Shown one piece after another: positions 43,935-52,668 of a DNA stretch of 64,000 bases (the first letter of the stretch is position 1; the number at the start of each line of letters is the position of its first letter). The stretch is taken from NCBI RefSeq assembly GCF_000242455.2, contig NC_019892.1, positions 7,016,744-7,080,743 on the forward strand, given 5' to 3'. Under the pieces are notes generated by a model. It did not search any database. It was not told where the DNA came from and saw only the letters and a program-made list of their open reading frames with translations. Source of the stretch: Singulisphaera acidiphila DSM 18658. Its GTDB lineage: Bacteria; Planctomycetota; Planctomycetia; Isosphaerales; Isosphaeraceae. A program made the position numbers and the translations under genes.

Positions 43935-45402
43935 CTTACCATTACCCACAAGTTCTTACCATTACCCACAAGTTGGGGGACGGGCCCGCGACGCTTGCTC
44001 GGCGAGATTCCAACCCAGGATCAGGTCGTCCAGTCGCCGGAGGCCGCGCCAGAGGGTCGTCACGCCGGGCTCGCCATCGCCTGCGCGATCCAGGAACCCA
44101 CCCAGTCTGGCCAATTGGCGAACGGCCGCTCTCCATCCGGGAGCCCTTTCCGGCGGTTCGGATCGCTCGACGACTCGGTGCAAGATCTGCCAAGACGTTC
44201 CGGGGATCATCGCGTCACAGGGACCCTCGGGATCTTGTCGGGCTCGGCATGTCAGCCATAACAATCGCCAGGCGACCACTGTGTAGGTGGCCAGGGCGCG
44301 ACGGAGGCGAGACGCATCCTCCAACTGGAGTCGCTCCACCTGGCAACCACTCTTGAGCACGTAGTGATAGCGTTCAATCAGCCAGCGCCGTGAATACCAC
44401 AGCACCATCCTCTCGGCCTCCGCCAAGGTCGTGACCGGCAGGGTTGTCAGCAGCCACCAGCGGATCGGCTCTTGCCCCTCCGGAGGGGACGCTTCCTCGG
44501 CCAGGATTGCCGTCACGGGGAGATCGGGAAGGCGATCGCCGATGCGGCGAGTCAATGGTGGAGCCAGGGAAACCGCCGTGAAACGAGCGGTCAGGCTCGC
44601 AACCCTCGCCGGGCGACCAGGCCCCCGAGGGATCTCGACATCGAAGGCCCCCCGGGCTGGCTCGGTCCTCAAGGCTCGGTCGAGGAGGTTCTCGGCGTGG
44701 CGGACGCGGCGACGAGGCTTGGCGCGGATCAGCAGATGAGATCCATCGCGCCGCGTGGTGGCGAAGAGATCATAGAAGTCGGCCTCGCGATCGGCCACAG
44801 TCACCACGATCATGTCCGGGGGCAATGCGGCCTCGGTGGCGTTCAAGGCGTCGATCCATCGTTGGGTTTCCTTGGCCTTAGTGGGCAACTTGTTCCGCAA
44901 CTCGCGATGCCCCAATTCCTCGGGGACTCTGGCCCAAACATGCTGATGCAGCAGGCCGAGGGGAACGCCCTCGGGGTCGGCCGCCAAGACGGAGTGAGCA
45001 AGCAGCCCGACCTTGCGGCGGTTCGCCCGGTATCCCAATCCCGAAGTCGCGGGGTGAGTCGTCCAGTCCAGCGCAGTGGTGTCCTGGATGGCCAGGACCG
45101 GGCCGTTCTCGGGCAGACGGGCGAAGACGCTGTCACGATGGGCGGCCAGAATCGCCTCGGGAGAGACCCGGTCATTGTCCCAGAAGCGGTACGCGGCCTT
45201 GGCAGCCGCCCAGGAGCCGGCCGCCTGAGGGACACTGGCCTCCGGCCTCGCCGCGAGGGACTCGACGAGGACCGCGAGCCGACGATTGAGGCGACGATCA
45301 CCCAAGTTCACGGAGCGGAGTTCGTGTTCTGACCACATCCCTTCGATTACGACCCGGAGAGGCAAAGAGATCGCCGGCACCCAACTTGTGGGTAATGGTG
45401 AG
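43935..45402 (-). mobile_element. IS4-family (Tn5/ISPepr1-like) insertion sequence
   Basis: The right end carries CCAACTTGTGGGTAATGGTGA (45381-45401). The left end carries its complement twice in tandem, as CTTACCATTACCCACAAGTT at 43935-43954 and again at 43955-43974. Similarity between the two ends continues a few bases outward (CCCAC and AATCGC/ATTCGC), so the outer limits are uncertain by ~15 bp and no clean target duplication could be set. One transposase fills the element. Confidence 0.8.
43962..45338 (-). CDS. IS4-family transposase (Tn5-like)
   Basis: 458 residues from ATG 45338 (MWSEHELRSVNLGDRRLNRRL). The N-terminal region with AAKAAYRFWDNDRVSPEAIL matches the DNA-binding domain of Tn5-type transposases. 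Catalytic residues: AIQDTTALDW (Asp), VTVADREADFYDLF (Asp), and YSRRWLIERYHYVLK, the Y-(2)-R-(3)-E-(6)-K signature. A Tn5-like dimerisation tail follows (GCQVERLQLEDASRLRRALA). The stop codon lies in the inner copy of the left terminal repeat. The longer open frame upstream to 45740 belongs to other genes. It looks intact. Confidence 0.9.
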   Translation of the reverse strand: MWSEHELRSVNLGDRRLNRRLAVLVESLAARPEASVPQAAGSWAAAKAAYRFWDNDRVSPEAILAAHRDSVFARLPENGPVLAIQDTTALDWTTHPATSGLGYRANRRKVGLLAHSVLAADPEGVPLGLLHQHVWARVPEELGHRELRNKLPTKAKETQRWIDALNATEAALPPDMIVVTVADREADFYDLFATTRRDGSHLLIRAKPRRRVRHAENLLDRALRTEPARGAFDVEIPRGPGRPARVASLTARFTAVSLAPPLTRRIGDRLPDLPVTAILAEEASPPEGQEPIRWWLLTTLPVTTLAEAERMVLWYSRRWLIERYHYVLKSGCQVERLQLEDASRLRRALATYTVVAWRLLWLTCRARQDPEGPCDAMIPGTSWQILHRVVERSEPPERAPGWRAAVRQLARLGGFLDRAGDGEPGVTTLWRGLRRLDDLILGWNLAEQASRARPPTCG

Positions 45403-45418
45403 CGATTCGTGGGGAAGG

Positions 45419-45730
45419 TCAGATCCTGCCGCGATAGCCATTCCAGAGCCGTCGCCGTTCCATCTCGGTGAGGGAGGACTTCTTCCGGAGTTCGGTCCGC
45501 GCCTCTTGCTCGGCGGTTTCGCTCCGGCACCTCGCCTGGAGGCCAATCCGGGCGGCCCGGACCTGGGCTTCGCGTCGCGGAGAGAGCCCGTCGCAGACCC
45601 CGCAATAAGTCGAGTCGTCGCCCACGCGGACTCCGGATCCGCAGACCGCACATGCCCGGCCGGGAGACCGGAGCGGCGGCCAGGGCTGACAACCGAGGAG
45701 GATGAGGCTTGGTTCGGGGATGTAGTTCAG
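45419..45730 (-). CDS. Small zinc-finger protein with a probable CTG start
   Basis: The frame has no ATG, GTG or TTG before its first CxxC. CTG 45730 forms CTGA with the TGA stop of the upstream gene, the same geometry as the common ATGA overlap. That start gives 103 residues: NYIPEPSLILLG, then ACAVCGSGV and YCGVCDGLSPRRE, a two-knuckle zinc site, and a charged helical tail (TELRKKSSLTEMERRRL). A GTG at 45625 is the fallback start (68 residues) but would lose half the zinc site. The stop is 17 bp from the IS4 element. Function unknown. Confidence 0.55.
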   Translation of the reverse strand: MNYIPEPSLILLGCQPWPPLRSPGRACAVCGSGVRVGDDSTYCGVCDGLSPRREAQVRAARIGLQARCRSETAEQEARTELRKKSSLTEMERRRLWNGYRGRI

Positions 45731-46002
45731 AAGTCGGCATAGGCGGCGATCGCCTCCCGGACTCGCCGAGCCTCGGCGATACCGTGCCTCACGGTCCGTT
45801 CCGGGACACCGGCGAGTTCGGCGATCAGTCGCACGGACCGCTTCACCGTTCTGCTGCTCACCGGGTCGAATCGCCCCACTTCATGGTCGACTCGCCAGTC
45901 CTCGTTGCGTCGAGCGCGGACCTGTTTCAGATTGAGCCGCGCGGGCTTCGATCGTGTCAGCCGTTCGACAGTTGCCCCGTCCACCGTGATGAACATCGAC
46001 AT
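45727..46002 (-). CDS. Small protein with a predicted helix-turn-helix-like C-terminal half
   Basis: 91 residues from ATG 46002, with GAGGG upstream; ATG 45996 is also possible. The first half is basic (ERLTRSKPARLNLKQVRARRNEDWRVDHEVGRF). The second half (SSRTVKRSVRLIAELAGVPERTVRHGIAEARRVREAI) reads like an HTH with ELAGVPERTVRHGI as turn and recognition helix. It may be a DNA-binding accessory protein of a mobile element. It is coupled to the zinc-finger gene by a CTGA overlap. I know no named family. Confidence 0.6.
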   Translation of the reverse strand: MSMFITVDGATVERLTRSKPARLNLKQVRARRNEDWRVDHEVGRFDPVSSRTVKRSVRLIAELAGVPERTVRHGIAEARRVREAIAAYADF

Positions 46003-46329
46003 GGATCGCCCTCGCCCGCGTCCTCGCGGAATCTCTGCCCCTTTTCTCTTACTGGTCGCAGACCGGCAACGGCGCCGTGGCGAACTGCATGCAAGTCCAC
46101 TTATGATGCCACGTTAACAAAAAAGGAGTTTCGGTAAAATAGAGCGTAATTTGGAGGACGAACGACCCCGGGAAAACGCATAAGCAAACGCCGGCCCATG
46201 TCGTTCTACGTCTTGTTCCAGGGGGATTTTGATGGTATTATTTGCGGTTGCCCGTTGCCTCTTCATTCCGTAACCTATTGTCAATTCGGCTGTTAAATCG
46301 CACTGTGGATATCTAGATTTGCTATAAAG

Positions 46330-46376
46330 TTGGTCTTCGGAACCGAAGGTTGTAGGTTCGAGTCCTACCGGGTGTA
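46330..46376 (+). pseudogene. tRNA-Arg(UCG) 3' fragment, likely attachment-site scar
   Basis: The sequence folds as the anticodon arm to the discriminator base of a tRNA: stem TTGGT/ACCGA, loop CTTCGGA with anticodon TCG, 5-base variable loop, T arm GTAGG-TTCGAGT-CCTAC, acceptor strand CGGGTGT and base A. The 5' acceptor strand and D arm are absent upstream, where ACACCCG would be expected. A real terminator follows at 46387. Integrating elements that use tRNA genes displace exactly this 3' part, so it marks a probable island edge. Confidence 0.8.
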
Positions 46377-46386
46377 CTGAAACATG

Positions 46387-46412
46387 AACCCCTGGGAAGC
46401 CAGGGGTTTTTT
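46387..46412 (+). terminator. Rho-independent terminator behind the tRNA fragment
   Basis: Stem AACCCCTGG (46387-46395) with its complement at 46400-46408, 4-base loop, T run at 46407-46412. It is the kind of terminator found after single tRNA genes and supports the view that this side is the original chromosome. Confidence 0.88.
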
Positions 46413-46876
46413 GTTGGCTCGAGGGTGCCAAAAACGAGTTCCTTAAAACCGGTCTGTCGTTTCATCGCAGATGAAGAAAAGATGCGGGGCATAGTGCTCA
46501 AACGAGCATGTAGTCTCGGAATTTCGGAGTAGCCAGCCTCGACAACCCTTATCATGGCTTCGCTTAGCGGCTTGACCAAGCGTTGGCCGACAGCGACTAT
46601 TTTCCTGCCGATGCCACTCAACGACGTCGATCATCGGGCTCGAACGGTTCCACGCAGCATACAGCGAAGTGTGGCTGAGAGCTTCTGTTCTTCCTGAGGA
46701 GGGAAAATTCTCTCCATGTCGTGCATGCTGTCATGCGAAATTCCCGTCAGTCGCTTAAAATTACTGTACAAGCGTCGACAGAAATCCGATCTCTCGTTTG
46801 TAATCACGAAACCGACCCAAGACCTGCTCAGGTGGACAGAGAAGGTCGGGACCATTTTCTTTGACGGGAGGGGACC
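46413..46876. other. Intergenic region, no gene seen
   Basis: Short frames on both strands look like chance. It lies between the tRNA-fragment terminator and the VOC gene and must hold the promoter of the latter; GACGGGAGGGG just before ATG 46877 is its ribosome site. Confidence 0.4.
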
Positions 46877-47362
46877 ATGGCGCATCCGATTCCGACAGGA
46901 TTTCACACCATCACGCCGCACCTGGTGGTCAAGGGAGCATCCGAGGCCATCGCGTTTTACAAGCGAGCCTTCGGTGCTAAGGAGTTGGGCCGGATGCCCT
47001 TTCCTGGACCGGACGGACAAGTGAAGATCGGGCACGCCGAGTTGCGGATTGGCGACTCGCGGCTATTCCTGGCGGATGAGTTTCCCGGTCAAGGCGCGAC
47101 GGGGCCGGTTGGCGGACCATCGCCCGTGACGATTCACCTCTACGTGACCGATGCGAATGCCGCGTTTGAGCAAGCCGTGGCGGCGGGTGCAACGGTGACC
47201 ATGCCGCTGGCCGACATGTTCTGGGGGGACCGCTATGGCAAGCTGGTGGACCCGTTCGGGCACCACTGGTCGATTGCCGCCCACTTGGAAGACCTCACGC
47301 CCGAGCAAATGCAGGAGCGGATGGCCGCCGCCTTCGGTGGGTCACCTTGCGGCCCGGAATAA
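46877..47362 (+). CDS. VOC-family protein (PhnB/glyoxalase-like)
   Basis: 161 residues from ATG 46877, with GGGAGGGG upstream. Two beta-alpha-beta-beta-beta modules: HLVVKGASEAIAFYKRAFGAKELGRMPFPG with LRIGDSRLFLADEFP, and PVTIHLYVTDANAAFEQAVAAGA with DMFWGDRYGKLVDPFGHHWSIA. This is the PhnB/YdcF-like group of the vicinal oxygen chelate family, often annotated as bleomycin/glyoxalase-like. It probably binds a metal or small ligand in the cytoplasm; the substrate is unknown. It is a single gene, closed by the hairpin at 47391. Confidence 0.88.
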   Translation: MAHPIPTGFHTITPHLVVKGASEAIAFYKRAFGAKELGRMPFPGPDGQVKIGHAELRIGDSRLFLADEFPGQGATGPVGGPSPVTIHLYVTDANAAFEQAVAAGATVTMPLADMFWGDRYGKLVDPFGHHWSIAAHLEDLTPEQMQERMAAAFGGSPCGPE

Positions 47363-47390
47363 GATCCGTTTTGCACGGAGTCGTTGAGTC

Positions 47391-47445
47391 CCGCCGTGAC
47401 GGATACCCACGAGAAACGGCCGTTTCGTGGTGTCCGTCACGGCGG
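47391..47445. terminator. Long imperfect hairpin between convergent genes
   Basis: Arms 47391-47419 and 47420-47445 pair almost fully (CCGCCGTGACGGA near the base, AAACGG at the tip) with a few bulges. There is no T run. It lies in the 106-bp gap between the VOC and NarL-type genes. Confidence 0.5.
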
Positions 47446-47468
47446 CAGCCGCCGCCGGGTAACGCGGC

Positions 47469-48122
47469 CTACTCATCGGATGTGATGAGTCCTACCCGGA
47501 TGGCGTAGCGGACCAAGCCGGCAACGTCGTGGATGCCCAGCCGTTCCATCAGCAAAGTGCGATGTGACTCGACCGTCTTGATACTGAGGCCCAGGTTTTG
47601 GGCGATCGCCTTGGTTGTCTTCCCCTCGGCCACTTGACGTAGGACTTCGAGTTGTCGCTGGGTCAGTCCTCCCGTCAGGCCCGTTTCCGTGGCGGCCTGT
47701 CTCCGGTAGTCGGCGACCAAATGCTTGGAGACGGCCGGACTGAGATAAGTCTCCCCCCGCGCCACCGCTCGCAATGCCAGCCCGAGCTCCTCGGTGTCCG
47801 AGTCTTTTACCAAGTAGCCTGATGCACCTGCCAGGATGGCCCGGCGGACGTAAGCCTCGTCTTTGTGCATTGTCAGGATGATGACCTTGACCGTGGACTG
47901 TTCGCGTTGGAGCCGCGCGGCTACGTCCAGTCCGCTCAATCCTGGCATGGCGATGTCCATCAGGATGATGTCAGGCCGGTGCAACTCGACCAGGCTCAAG
48001 GCCTCGCGACCGTCGGCAGCCTCGGCAACGACCTCGATTCCCGGCAAATCCTCGAGAAGTGCGCGGATGCCGGCCCGGAGGAGATTGTGGTCATCGGCAA
48101 GGACAACACGGATCTTGGACAC
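47469..48122 (-). CDS. NarL/LuxR-family response regulator
   Basis: 217 residues from GTG 48122 (VSKIRVVLADDHNLLR), nine bases after GGGAG; TTG 48128 is too close to it. The receiver domain has VLADDHNLLRAG, the phospho-Asp in IILMDIAMPGLSG, and Lys in GYLVKDSD. A LuxR-type HTH closes the protein (LTQRQLEVLRQVAEGKTTKAIAQNLGLSIKTVESHRTLL). It activates or represses genes once phosphorylated by a histidine kinase; none is encoded next to it, so it is an orphan. Its targets are unknown. Confidence 0.93.
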   Translation of the reverse strand: MSKIRVVLADDHNLLRAGIRALLEDLPGIEVVAEAADGREALSLVELHRPDIILMDIAMPGLSGLDVAARLQREQSTVKVIILTMHKDEAYVRRAILAGASGYLVKDSDTEELGLALRAVARGETYLSPAVSKHLVADYRRQAATETGLTGGLTQRQLEVLRQVAEGKTTKAIAQNLGLSIKTVESHRTLLMERLGIHDVAGLVRYAIRVGLITSDE

Positions 48123-48703
48123 AGACAAATCTCCCGATGCATTTACAATTGCTTATGGGAATCGCACGGAGGAAACGGGGATTGGGTCCGACCACCACAG
48201 TCCAGCTTTGCATGACCTCCTCAGACAAAAACCGGAAAATATCGCCCTTTTTATTCAGTAAATCATGGTTTTGTATTGTTGTTGATTGGTGTTCGAGAAT
48301 GGAATGGCTTTGCCCCCTTGTTAGTCTCCGCCTCCAACTCGCCCGACGCAAGAAAGCGATACGGCAATGCCCCCAGCCAGCCTTGCGCGGGCAACAAAGG
48401 CGAATCCCAATTGATAATGTTGATGATCACCCTCAACGGCAAGACCAAACACTTGGGTTTGGGCATGGATGCCTGGTGCGATAATCGTCGATGCGGCGAT
48501 CTCGGCGAACCGACGACTGCTCTCCCGAGGGCTCTGGGCAGACCCGGAGTGGCGGTTTGCAGATCGTAAGCTCATTCGGTGATGTGAGTTGAATTTGCAG
48601 ATTCAAATGAGTGTGGGAGCAGAAAAGTCAAATTCTGGAGCGAAATTCAAGGAGTGGGCCGTATCCATCCTGCAAGAACAAAATCTATGGTTTCTGAATT
48701 GGC
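48123..48703. other. Intergenic region, no gene supported
   Basis: Several frames of 60-95 codons overlap on both strands but have no ribosome sites, family motifs or consistent codon use. Moderately AT-rich at 48225-48300 and 48575-48640. It holds the promoter of the NarL-type gene; the rest is unexplained. Confidence 0.4.
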
Positions 48704-50161
48704 TCATGCAGTTATTTCATTGATGATCGTCCCGTCCACGTCGGTGAGACGGAAGTCTCGGCCTTGATAGCGGTAGGTCAGGCGCTCGTGGTTGATGCCG
48801 AGCAGGTGAAGGAGGGTGGCCTGGAGATCGTGGACATGGACGTGGCCTTCGACGGTGCGATAGCCCAGCTCGTCGGTGGAGCCGTGGGTAATCCCCGGCT
48901 TGACGCCGCCGCCGGCCAACCACATTGAAAAGGCACGCATGTGGTGGTCGCGGCCCGGTTCCTTTCCTTTGCCTTGGAACATCGGTGTGCGACCGAACTC
49001 ACCCCCCCAGATGACCAGGGTGTCATCGAGCAGGCCCCGCCGTTTCAGGTCGGTCAGGAGTGCGGCGGTGGCGCGGTCGGTTTCCCGACAGCACAAGCTC
49101 ATATAGTGGGACAGGTCACCATGGTGATCCCAGTCGCGGTGGTAGAGTTGGATGAATCTCACTCCACGCTCGGCCAACCGGCGGGCCAGGAGGCAGTTGG
49201 CGGCGTAGGAGCCGTCGGTTCCTTCGACTCCGTAAAGCGCGAGAGTCTCGGTCGACTCGTCGGAAAGGTCCATCAACCCGGGGACGCTGGCCTGCATCCG
49301 GAACGCCAACTCGTACTGACGGATGCGGGCCTCGATCGCGAGCTGGTGGGTCGCTTGGTCCCGGAGTTGGTTGAGGCCGACGACGGCATCGATCACGTCG
49401 CGCTGGCGGGCCGGACTGACTCCAGGGGGCCGGTTGAGGTAGTAGACAGGCTCGCCGCCCGGACGAAATTCGATGCCCTGGTGTTGCCCAGGCAAGAAGC
49501 CGCTGTGCCATTGGCGCGTCGAGATCGGTTGCGGGGGCCGTCCCCCCGGCGTATCCGAGGTCATCACCACGAAACCAGGGAGGTCGTCGTTCTCGCTGCC
49601 CAGGCCGTAGGTGACCCAGGACCCCATGCTCGGCCTGCCTTGGATGGCCGTGCCCGTGTTCATCACCGTGTGCGCGGGGTCGTGATTGATCTGGTCGGTG
49701 TGCATCGAGCGGATGATGCACAGGTCGTCCGCATGTCGAGCGATCTCGGGAAAGAAGTCGCTGATCTCTTGGCCGGATTGACCGTGCCTTTTGAACTTGG
49801 CCAGGGGTCGAAGAACCTTCAACTCCTGGCCCTGGAGCTGTGCGATTGGCTGCCCCTTGGTGAACGACTCGGGCATCGGCTGGCCGTCGAGCGTAGCGAG
49901 CTTCGGTTTGTGATCAAAGGTCTCAAACTGCGACGGTCCGCCCGACATGTACAGGAAGATGACGCGCTTTGCCCGAGGCGGGATGTGGAACGGGTTGACG
50001 ACTCCCCCCGGTTGCCGTGAGCCAACGTCCTTGCCGACTGGTTCAGCCAGCAGTTTTGGGTTCAGCAGCGAAGCGAGGGCGACCGACCCTAGCCCGACCG
50101 AGGCCCGAGCGAGGAACGCTCGCCGAGCGTGGAGCCCAATTGTCGGATCGAATGCGGTCAT
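48704..50161 (-). CDS. DUF1501 protein with Tat-type signal
   Basis: 485 residues. The N-terminus has ARRAFLARASVGLGSVALASLL, a Tat-like signal typical of DUF1501. Conserved blocks: RVIFLYMSGGPSQFETFDHKP, ISDFFPEIARHADDLCIIRSM, HDPAHTVMNTG, GRPSMGSWVTYGLG, HRDWDHHGDLSHYM and VIWGGEFGRTPM, which give the alkaline-phosphatase-like fold of the family. The activity is unknown. It starts 4 bp behind the PSD1 cytochrome gene, a pairing very common in planctomycetes, so the two proteins probably act together outside the cytoplasm. Confidence 0.95.
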   Translation of the reverse strand: MTAFDPTIGLHARRAFLARASVGLGSVALASLLNPKLLAEPVGKDVGSRQPGGVVNPFHIPPRAKRVIFLYMSGGPSQFETFDHKPKLATLDGQPMPESFTKGQPIAQLQGQELKVLRPLAKFKRHGQSGQEISDFFPEIARHADDLCIIRSMHTDQINHDPAHTVMNTGTAIQGRPSMGSWVTYGLGSENDDLPGFVVMTSDTPGGRPPQPISTRQWHSGFLPGQHQGIEFRPGGEPVYYLNRPPGVSPARQRDVIDAVVGLNQLRDQATHQLAIEARIRQYELAFRMQASVPGLMDLSDESTETLALYGVEGTDGSYAANCLLARRLAERGVRFIQLYHRDWDHHGDLSHYMSLCCRETDRATAALLTDLKRRGLLDDTLVIWGGEFGRTPMFQGKGKEPGRDHHMRAFSMWLAGGGVKPGITHGSTDELGYRTVEGHVHVHDLQATLLHLLGINHERLTYRYQGRDFRLTDVDGTIINEITA

Positions 50162-50165
50162 CGGT

Positions 50166-52604
50166 TCAGTCCCTCGTCATCGTCTCGTCGAGGTTCAGGA
50201 TTGCGCGGGTGACCGAGGTCCAGGCGGCCAACTCGGCTCGGTCGTGGCGTGAATCGACGGTCTTTTGGCCTACGCCCAGCAATCGCGATGCGGAACTTGG
50301 ATCGGCCCGGTACTCGCCCCGATGTTGTTCTAATAATGCCGAAGCGATTGACTGTTCGCGACCCGCCGGCGGGCGGCAGAGGACGAGCCTCCAGAGCCAG
50401 TTCAGGCGGGTGCCATCGTCTGTCCCCCCTTCGGTCAACACACGCTCGGCCAGTACTCGGGCAGCCTCGACGTAACTCGGGTCATTCAGGAGTGTCAGGG
50501 CGGCCTGCGGGGTGTTGGAGATTGGCCGACTCGCGGTACAGGCCTCGCGGCTGGGGGCGTCGAGGGCGATGAGACCGGGGTGGAGCAACGTGCGCTGCCA
50601 GTGGGTATAGAGGCCTCGGCGGTACTGGCCGGCCCCTGCGCTTGGCACGTACGACCGGGTCGGGAAATTGAGGAACCGCCAGTAACCGGCCGGTTGGTAG
50701 GGGCGGACGCTTTCCCCGCCGATCGCGCTGACCAACAGGCCGCTGACGGCCAGGGCATTGTCGCGGATCGCTTCCGCTTCCAGCCGGAAGGACGCCTGTC
50801 TGGCGTAAAGCCGATTCGCCGGATCGATTGCGGCCAGGTTTTCTCGAGGATGTGATGACTGGCGGTAGGCCGATGACGTGACCATCAACCGGACCATCTG
50901 TTTGACGTCCCAGCCGCTCTGCTGGAATTCGACGGCCAGCCATTCGAGCAACTCGGGATGGGTGGGCCATTCGCCCTGGGAGCCGAGGTCATCGAGCGAG
51001 TCCGACAACCCGGTCCCGAAATAACGCTTCCAGAGCCGGTTCACGACGACGCGAGAGGTCTGAGGATGGTCCGGGGAGATGAGCCAATGCGCCAGGTCGA
51101 GCCGCGAAGCGCGGCGGGCTCGGGGAACGTCAAGCGGTTTCAGCGAATGCGGAACGGCAGGCTCGACGACCTCGCCCGTCTCATCCATCCAGTCGCCTCG
51201 GCGGAGGACGCGGGTCAGTCGTGGCGGGCCCGAGATGGCGACAATCGTTTTGCGGATTGTCTGCTCAAGCTGACTCCTGGCGAGTTTGAGCTCTTCCAGT
51301 TCTTCCGCAAACTCGGTCGGCCCTCGGGGAGAGGCTGCGACGGCCTCTTGCAACCCAATGAGCCGGGCGTCGAGAGTTGCGGTCTCTCGTGCCTGTTCCG
51401 GGGTCGCCAAGCTCAGGGTGGGTTTGGGGGTGCCGACTCCCTCTTGCTGGAGATCGGCGAAGAGGGCGGCGAAGGCATAGAAGTCACGGGCCGAATACGG
51501 GTCGTATTTATGGTCGTGGCATTCGCAGCAGCCGAGAGTCGCTCCCATCCAGACCGATCCCACGTTCCTGACCCGATCCGCAGCATATCGGGCCAGGTAC
51601 TCTTTGGGCTGGGCGCCCCCCTCTTCGGTCGTCAGGCCCAACATGTTATAGCCCGAGGCAACCCGCTGCGCCACGGTCGGATCCGGGAGCAGGTCGCCGG
51701 CGAGCTGCTCAATCGTGAACCGGTCGAACGGGAGGTTCTCGTTGAATGCCCGGATCACATAGTCACGGTAGGGGGAGATGGAACGTTCGACGTCGCTGTG
51801 ATAGCCGACCGTGTCGGCATAGCGCACCAGGTCGAGCCAACCGACTGCCATCCGCTCGCCGAAGTGGGGCGAGGCGAGCAGTCGCTCGACCAAACGCTCG
51901 TAGGCATCGGGCCGCCGATCGGTTTGGAATATGTCAACTTCCTCGGGGGTCGGAGGCAGTCCGATCAGATCGAATGAGAGTCGGCGAATGAGGAGGCCTC
52001 GATCCGCCTCGGGAGAAGGTGCGATTCCCTCAGCTTCGAGACGTGCCAGCAAGAGTCGATCGATTGCGCCTCGGGGCCAAGATGTCGCCACGACCTCGGG
52101 TATCGGCGGTCGGCTCGGCGGGATTAGCGACCAGTGCTTGGCATAGGGAGCCCCTTGACGCACCCACTCGGACAGGAGCTCGATGTCCTTCCTCGAAAGC
52201 TTCTTGCCGTTCTTAGCCGGAGGCATGACCTCCGACGAATCGTCGGAGACGATCCGCGCGATCAGTTCGCTCTCGTCCGGTTTGCCGCGGACGACGGCCG
52301 TATAACCACCAAGGTCGGCAAACGCCCCCTCCTCAGTGTCGATCCGAAACGGTCGGTTGACGCCCTTCCGCTTGTTGACATCGGGGCCGTGGCATTGGAA
52401 GCATGCGTTGGAGAGGATCGGCCGGATCTCTCGGTTGAAGTCGATCGCCCGCGTGGGGAACTCTCCGGCAGTGGCGAAGGCACCGATCAGGATCCAGGCC
52501 ACCAGCACCACCGGGCCGACAATCAACTCCGTCCCTCGAGGCCACGGAAACAACGCTCGCATGGCAGAAACCGCCAGGTCAAAGAGATTGCGAAGAGTGG
52601 CCAT
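50166..52604 (-). CDS. PSD1 / DUF1549-DUF1553 planctomycete cytochrome c protein
   Basis: 812 residues from ATG 52604, which has GGAGAGG just upstream; ATG 52628 adds eight residues. An N-terminal helix (ELIVGPVVLVAWILIGAFATAG) is the signal or anchor. The planctomycete cytochrome c domain follows with ILSNACFQCHGPDVNKRKG (CxxCH, one covalent heme) and VMPPAKNGKKLS. DUF1549 covers about 185-400 (RRLSFDLIGLPPTPEEV, LGCCECHDHKYDP) and DUF1553 about 500-790 (SRVVVNRLWKRYFGTGL, LGSQGEWPTHPELLEWLA, YRQSS). Its role is unknown; it is exported and is paired with the DUF1501 gene. Confidence 0.95.
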   Translation of the reverse strand: MATLRNLFDLAVSAMRALFPWPRGTELIVGPVVLVAWILIGAFATAGEFPTRAIDFNREIRPILSNACFQCHGPDVNKRKGVNRPFRIDTEEGAFADLGGYTAVVRGKPDESELIARIVSDDSSEVMPPAKNGKKLSRKDIELLSEWVRQGAPYAKHWSLIPPSRPPIPEVVATSWPRGAIDRLLLARLEAEGIAPSPEADRGLLIRRLSFDLIGLPPTPEEVDIFQTDRRPDAYERLVERLLASPHFGERMAVGWLDLVRYADTVGYHSDVERSISPYRDYVIRAFNENLPFDRFTIEQLAGDLLPDPTVAQRVASGYNMLGLTTEEGGAQPKEYLARYAADRVRNVGSVWMGATLGCCECHDHKYDPYSARDFYAFAALFADLQQEGVGTPKPTLSLATPEQARETATLDARLIGLQEAVAASPRGPTEFAEELEELKLARSQLEQTIRKTIVAISGPPRLTRVLRRGDWMDETGEVVEPAVPHSLKPLDVPRARRASRLDLAHWLISPDHPQTSRVVVNRLWKRYFGTGLSDSLDDLGSQGEWPTHPELLEWLAVEFQQSGWDVKQMVRLMVTSSAYRQSSHPRENLAAIDPANRLYARQASFRLEAEAIRDNALAVSGLLVSAIGGESVRPYQPAGYWRFLNFPTRSYVPSAGAGQYRRGLYTHWQRTLLHPGLIALDAPSREACTASRPISNTPQAALTLLNDPSYVEAARVLAERVLTEGGTDDGTRLNWLWRLVLCRPPAGREQSIASALLEQHRGEYRADPSSASRLLGVGQKTVDSRHDRAELAAWTSVTRAILNLDETMTRD

Positions 52605-52668
52605 TCGCCTCTCCGTACGGGTCGGCATGGGCGAAATGACGAAATCGTTCCCGTGAAAAATAAGAGGT

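Noticed and set aside
45339..45740. N-terminal extension of the IS4 transposase frame to 592 residues
   Set aside because: It runs beyond the terminal repeat and through the zinc-finger gene; the family N-terminus begins at MWSEHEL.
46114..46431. 105-codon minus-strand frame containing PVGLEPTTFGSED
   Set aside because: This peptide is what a tRNA T-arm and anticodon arm give when translated; the DNA is the tRNA-Arg fragment and terminator, not a gene.
48941..50020. 359-codon plus-strand frame antisense to the DUF1501 gene
   Set aside because: Third-position GC creates long antisense frames here; DUF1501 blocks prove the minus strand.
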